From an uncultured Bacteroidales bacterium (GTDB lineage Bacteria > Bacteroidota > Bacteroidia > Bacteroidales > Bacteroidaceae), in NCBI GenBank assembly GCA_902803195.1, contig CADCOX010000219.1:1-7901 (forward strand): DNA of 7,901 nucleotides. Direction: 5' to 3'. Positions 5,235 through 7,901 of the stretch are shown piece after piece. How positions within the stretch are numbered: position 1 is the stretch's first letter; each line of letters begins with the position of its first letter. The notes beneath the pieces are model-generated. The model was not told the origin of the DNA. It saw only the letters and a list, made by a program, of their open reading frames with translations, and did not search any database. Position numbers and translations under genes: made by a program.

Positions 5235-6320
5235 CTACTCGCTTGCAAACTGCACACAAACAGCCCGACTGACGCTGATGTCCTTGTGGATATCGGTGAG
5301 CAGGCCCGTCTTTAAGTCGCGACGGAACACCTGAATCTTATTGCTGTCGCGGCAGCAGCAGAGCAGGAAGCGGCCGTTGGGCGTAAGATTGAACTGACGG
5401 GGATGAGCGCCTGTGGGCTGATATCCTATGCGAGTGAGCAAGCCCGTAGCAGCGTCAACGGAGAAGATGGCAATTCCCTCGTCCTTCAGACGATTGCTGG
5501 AGTAGAGGAATCGGCCGTCGGGACTCAGGTGGACATCGGCACCGCCGCGAGCGCCCACGCTATCGGAGACAATCTCCTGAATGCACTCCAAGCGGCCTTG
5601 TGAATAACGGAACGCAGTCAACTTGCCCGACAGCTCGCTCATCACGTAGGCAAAGCGGCCATCACGACTGAACGTGAGATGACGCGGGCCAGAGTCTGCA
5701 CTCACTTGCGCTGCCACGCCATTGGCCACAAGGCGTTGACCAGCGATGCGATAAGAGAGTATTCGGTCCGCACTAAAATCGGTTGCCAATACGTAGCGGC
5801 CATCGGGAGTGAAGCAGGCACAATGAACATGGGGCAAGCCCTGCCGCGAGCGGTCGGGGCCGCCAGTAGCCCCAAGGAATCGCGTGACGAGGGTCGGCTC
5901 ATCGCCCTTCGTGGACAGACGAAACACGCTCATCGAACCGCCAGAATAATTGGCCGTCAGGGCAAGCGCTCCTTTCACGGCTACATAGCAAGGGTCGGCG
6001 CCTTCGGTAGCAGCCGATGACAGCAATTGCATGCTGCCGTTACGACCTAAGTTGATGACGTTGAGCGATGCCTTCTCATCGTTGGTCTCACTCACGGCAT
6101 ACACCCTGTGGCCATCGCTGGAGAGGGTCAGGTACGACGGATTCTTCAAGGCGAGGGAATCCAAAAGTCGGGCTTCGCCAGTCATTTGGTTGAACCGATA
6201 GGAATAGATGCCGTGGCTGCCGCCGTCGGTATAGGTGCCCACGAGCATCGTCAAATTGTCCTGCGCCTGAACGCAGAAAAGGCTGCATAAGAGCATACAA
6301 GAAAAAACGTTGAATCGCAT
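5235..6320 (-). CDS. Exported lactonase, seven-bladed beta-propeller (6-phosphogluconolactonase-like)
   Basis: The 361-residue protein begins with a signal peptide, MRFNVFSCMLLCSLFCVQAQ, with likely cleavage after CVQA. It is thus periplasmic or secreted. The rest is the lactonase propeller family (Pfam Lactonase, related to E. coli Pgl/YbhE), with repeated blade motifs: VGTYTDGGSHGIYSY (27-41), NPSYLTLSSDGHRVYAVSE (60-78), LTANYSGGSMSVF (121-133), GLPHVHCACFTPDGRYVLATD (161-181), SGPRHLTFSRDGRFAYVMSE (210-229), GADVHLSPDGRFLYSSNR (260-277) and GAHPRQFNLTPNGRFLL (304-320). Length is normal. Cytosolic relatives hydrolyse 6-phosphogluconolactone. Export makes that substrate unlikely, and hydrolysis of an unphosphorylated sugar lactone is more plausible, which is inference. 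A Cys-Cys-Cys run (321-323) near the last blade is unusual for an exported protein. It is divergent from the flavodoxin gene and followed by the AraC-type gene. Confidence 0.9.
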   Translation of the reverse strand: MRFNVFSCMLLCSLFCVQAQDNLTMLVGTYTDGGSHGIYSYRFNQMTGEARLLDSLALKNPSYLTLSSDGHRVYAVSETNDEKASLNVINLGRNGSMQLLSSAATEGADPCYVAVKGALALTANYSGGSMSVFRLSTKGDEPTLVTRFLGATGGPDRSRQGLPHVHCACFTPDGRYVLATDFSADRILSYRIAGQRLVANGVAAQVSADSGPRHLTFSRDGRFAYVMSELSGKLTAFRYSQGRLECIQEIVSDSVGARGGADVHLSPDGRFLYSSNRLKDEGIAIFSVDAATGLLTRIGYQPTGAHPRQFNLTPNGRFLLCCCRDSNKIQVFRRDLKTGLLTDIHKDISVSRAVCVQFASE

Positions 6321-6341
6321 AAATGGTCGCTATTTTGGGGG

Positions 6342-6349
6342 CGAAGATA
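6342..6349 (-). promoter_or_regulatory. -7 box of the lactonase gene
   Basis: Minus-strand TATCTTCG differs by one base from TAnnTTTG. It would start transcription near 6335, about 15 bases before the ATG at 6320. A clear -33 TTTG at normal spacing is not seen; the region around 6365-6376 is a T-run on this strand. Confidence 0.5.
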
Positions 6350-6382
6350 CACATTATTTGATATAAAAAAGAACGATTCCTG

Positions 6383-6410
6383 CAAAAAGTGAAAATCATG
6401 GCGCTTTTTG
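6383..6410. promoter_or_regulatory. Spaced inverted repeat between divergent promoters, possible operator
   Basis: CAAAAAG (6383-6389) and CTTTTTG (6404-6410) are exact reverse complements. Their centres are 21 bases apart, close to two helical turns. They lie between the -7 boxes of the lactonase and flavodoxin genes, where a dimeric regulator could affect both. The adjacent AraC-type protein is one candidate, though AraC proteins more often use direct repeats. The half sites are A/T runs, so chance is a real alternative. Confidence 0.4.
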
Positions 6411-6437
6411 TGAAACTATTCAGTCGGAATATCGCCG

Positions 6438-6445
6438 TACCTTTG
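6438..6445 (+). promoter_or_regulatory. -7 box of the flavodoxin gene
   Basis: TACCTTTG fits the Bacteroidetes -7 consensus exactly. Transcription would begin near 6452, about 20 bases before the ATG at 6473. This also rules out in-frame start codons further upstream. A TTTG at 6407-6410 is 27 bases away, too far for a standard -33 box. Confidence 0.6.
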
Positions 6446-6472
6446 CAGCGGAAAACCAAACAACATACAATT

Positions 6473-7078
6473 ATGAATTTAAAAAGTATCATCACAGTTG
6501 CCACGGCATTGCTCATATCGACAGCTTGCAGCGGCAGCGCAAACAAAGAGAAAGTTATGGCAAAGGAAGGTAAGAAATTGGTGGTGTTCTTCTCGCATGC
6601 AGGAGACAACTACGCAGTAGGTAACATCGAAGTGGGCAACACGAAGATTGTGGCCGACTACGTCACTGAGTTGACGGGTGCAGAGCAATTCGAGATTGTC
6701 ACGCACAAGTATGACGGGATGGCTTATACGCCGCTTATCCAGCTGGCAAAGGAAGAGACGCGCAAGGGCGAACTGCCCGAGTATGAGGGCGATGTGAACC
6801 TAGCGCCATACGACACCGTATTCATCGGAGGCCCCGTCTGGTGGGGCACCTATCCGCAGGTGATGTTTACCTTCTTCAAGAAACATGCCAACGACCTAAA
6901 GGGCAAGACGGTCATCCCCTTCACCACGCACGAGGGCAGCGGACTGGCCAACTGCGTGGAGGACGTGAAGAAGGCGTTCCCCGGCGCCAACGTACAGAAA
7001 GGCTTCAGCATCTATGGTCATGAGGTAAGGACTGAGAGGGCGAAGGTGGAGAAGTGGATAAAAACACTTAACTACTAA
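6473..7078 (+). CDS. Flavodoxin-like protein with lipoprotein signal
   Basis: The 201-residue product starts MNLKSIITVATALLISTACS: a short charged start, a hydrophobic core and a Cys19 in a lipobox-like STAC context (Ser at -3 is loose, as often in Bacteroidetes). From residue 35 it is a flavodoxin domain: strand KKLVVFFSHAGDNYAVGNIE (34-53) carries the FMN phosphate loop, ending in GNTKIV (55-60). YDTVFIGGPVWWGTYPQVMFTF (113-134) is the second FMN-contact region with the Trp pair, and VIPFTTHEGSG (147-157) the third. It should carry one FMN and act in electron transfer or quinone/NAD(P)H-linked reduction, anchored to a membrane outside the cytoplasm. Met29 (6557) could give a cytosolic form, but the promoter and signal favour 6473. 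The stop codon overlaps a dispersed repeat, and the aldo/keto reductase gene follows after 85 bases, probably in the same transcript. Confidence 0.88.
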   Translation: MNLKSIITVATALLISTACSGSANKEKVMAKEGKKLVVFFSHAGDNYAVGNIEVGNTKIVADYVTELTGAEQFEIVTHKYDGMAYTPLIQLAKEETRKGELPEYEGDVNLAPYDTVFIGGPVWWGTYPQVMFTFFKKHANDLKGKTVIPFTTHEGSGLANCVEDVKKAFPGANVQKGFSIYGHEVRTERAKVEKWIKTLNY

Positions 7079-7119
7079 AAGCCTCTCCTCTTTTAGGGAG
7101 GGGAATCCAACCGGTAAAT
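7077..7119 (+). repeat. Composite dispersed repeat, copy 2 (after the flavodoxin gene)
   Basis: AAAAGCCTCTCC begins inside the stop codon. A hairpin CCTCTC (7082-7087) with GGGAGG (7096-7101) follows, then GGAATCCAACCGGTAAAT. Apart from a shorter middle it matches 2786-2838 after the permease gene. In both places it follows a plus-strand gene in the same orientation, suggesting a mobile or convergent 3'-end element. No T-run follows the hairpin. Confidence 0.7.
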
Positions 7120-7160
7120 CGTTAAATCGTTAAATCATTAAATCGTTAAATCGTTAAATC
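7113..7160 (+). repeat. 8-bp tandem repeat in the leader of the reductase gene
   Basis: Six contiguous octamers run GGTAAATC, GTTAAATC, GTTAAATC, ATTAAATC, GTTAAATC, GTTAAATC, followed by ATC and the ATG at 7164. The array takes the place where a ribosome-binding region would be, so copy-number changes could alter spacing or translation of the reductase. A lone GTTAAATCGT also occurs at 1366-1375. Confidence 0.9.
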
Positions 7161-7163
7161 ATC

Positions 7164-7901
7164 ATGATGGAGTACATTAAGTTATCAAACGGCGTAGAGA
7201 TGCCGAAAATGGGATACGGAGTGTATCAGGTGACCCCTGAGGAGTGTGAGCGTTGTGTAAGCGATGCGCTGAGTGTGGGCTATCGCATGATAGACACCGC
7301 ACAGGCCTACCACAACGAAGAGGGCGTAGGCAATGCCTGGCGCAAGAGTGGCGTGAAGCGCGAAGACCTATTCCTCGTATCGAAGATTTGGATTTCCAAC
7401 TACGGTTACGAGAAGGCCAAGGCTTCCATCGACGAGAGCCTGCGTAAGCTGCAAACAGAGTACCTTGACCTGATGCTGCTTCATCAACCTTTCTGCGACC
7501 GCTATGGTGCTTATCGAGCCTTGATGGAGGCTTATCGTGAAGGCAAACTGAGGGCCATCGGCGTCAGCAACTTCTACCCCGACCATCTCATCGACTTGGC
7601 ATCGAACGTAGAGATCAAGCCGATGGTGAATCAGGTGGAGACGCACGTGTTCTGCCAACAGAAACAAGCGCAGAAATACATGGAAGAGTTCGGTTGCCAG
7701 ATCATGTCGTGGGGGCCGTTGGCCGAAGGACGTAACGGCTTCTTCAACAACGAAGTGCTATCTCGAATCGGCAAGGCTCACGGCAAGAGTGTGGCTCAGA
7801 CGGCTCTCCGTTTTCTGTTGCAGCGCGGCGTCGTTATCATTCCCAAGTCGAGTCACAAGGAACGTATGGCCGAGAACCTCGACATCTTCGACTTCGAACT
7901 A
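7164..7901 (+). CDS. Aldo/keto reductase, C-terminus cut by window end
   Basis: The 246 visible residues MMEYIKLSNGVEMPKMGYG... form most of an aldo/keto reductase barrel; family members are about 270-285 long, so roughly 30 residues are missing. The catalytic tetrad is present: Asp44 and Tyr49 in DTAQAY, Lys74 in SKIW, and His107 in LLHQP. GVSNFYPDHL, NQVETHV, SWGPLAEG and the NADPH-binding IPKSSHKERM (226-235) follow in the usual order. It should reduce aldehydes or ketones with NADPH in the cytosol and resembles the 2,5-diketo-D-gluconate reductase (Dkg) group; the true substrate is unknown. Start may be 7164 or the next codon, 7167. It lies 85 bases after the flavodoxin gene and has no promoter box of its own, so it is probably co-transcribed. 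Its leader is an 8-base tandem repeat with no Shine-Dalgarno sequence. Confidence 0.92.
   Translation, partial: MMEYIKLSNGVEMPKMGYGVYQVTPEECERCVSDALSVGYRMIDTAQAYHNEEGVGNAWRKSGVKREDLFLVSKIWISNYGYEKAKASIDESLRKLQTEYLDLMLLHQPFCDRYGAYRALMEAYREGKLRAIGVSNFYPDHLIDLASNVEIKPMVNQVETHVFCQQKQAQKYMEEFGCQIMSWGPLAEGRNGFFNNEVLSRIGKAHGKSVAQTALRFLLQRGVVIIPKSSHKERMAENLDIFDFEL

Noticed and set aside
4348..5334. A 328-codon plus-strand open frame, longer than the AraC-type gene it overlaps
   Set aside because: It is antisense to a protein with clear AraC helix-turn-helix motifs and to the end of the lactonase; its translation shows no recognisable fold and it has no promoter box.
6088..6609. A 173-codon minus-strand frame spanning the lactonase start and the flavodoxin start
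   Set aside because: It crosses two promoter regions and overlaps two well-supported genes; the product shows no consistent features.

Overview
The window looks like chromosomal DNA of a Bacteroidetes bacterium, most likely Prevotella or a close relative. The reasons are near-perfect TAnnTTTG -7 promoter boxes, little Shine-Dalgarno signal, lipoprotein signals, a FucP-type sugar permease with typical Bacteroidales sequence, and many short GC-rich or AT-rich intergenic repeats. This placement is inference from sequence style; no rRNA or other phylogenetic marker is present. I see no tRNA, rRNA, CRISPR array, transposase or phage gene.

Layout, left to right. (1) Positions 1-153 hold the first 51 codons of an unrecognised minus-strand gene, more AT-rich than the rest. 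A short gap with two tight inverted repeats follows. (2) A minus-strand pair follows: a TIGR04076-like small protein (1217 to 825) with a repeat-encoded Gly/Asn/Asp tail, then a small lipoprotein (781 to 317). (3) A FucP-like sugar:proton symporter (1504-2754, +) converges on a PfkB/ribokinase-fold kinase (3786-2863, -). The pair could import and phosphorylate a sugar, but the substrate is not readable. (4) A 573-bp gene-free stretch (3787-4359) holds a degenerate 22-bp tandem repeat, several inverted repeats, and a second copy of the promoter region of the TIGR04076-like gene. (5) A minus-strand pair encodes an exported seven-bladed lactonase (6320-5235) and an AraC-type regulator (5178-4360). 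(6) Divergent from these are a lipoprotein flavodoxin (6473-7078, +) and an aldo/keto reductase (7164 onward, +) that runs off the window.

The genes suggest sugar uptake and activation (permease, kinase), sugar-lactone hydrolysis (lactonase), and redox or carbonyl handling (flavodoxin, aldo/keto reductase), with one AraC regulator nearby. Whether it controls the lactonase, the flavodoxin/reductase pair or the kinase is not visible directly. The divergent lactonase/flavodoxin promoter region contains a spaced 7-bp inverted repeat that would suit a dimeric regulator.

The genes themselves are ordinary families. The most unusual content is non-coding: a 129-bp promoter-bearing segment present twice, a composite hairpin-plus-octamer repeat present downstream of two genes, and an in-frame hexamer repeat that has become a protein tail. 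I found no convincing new multi-gene system.
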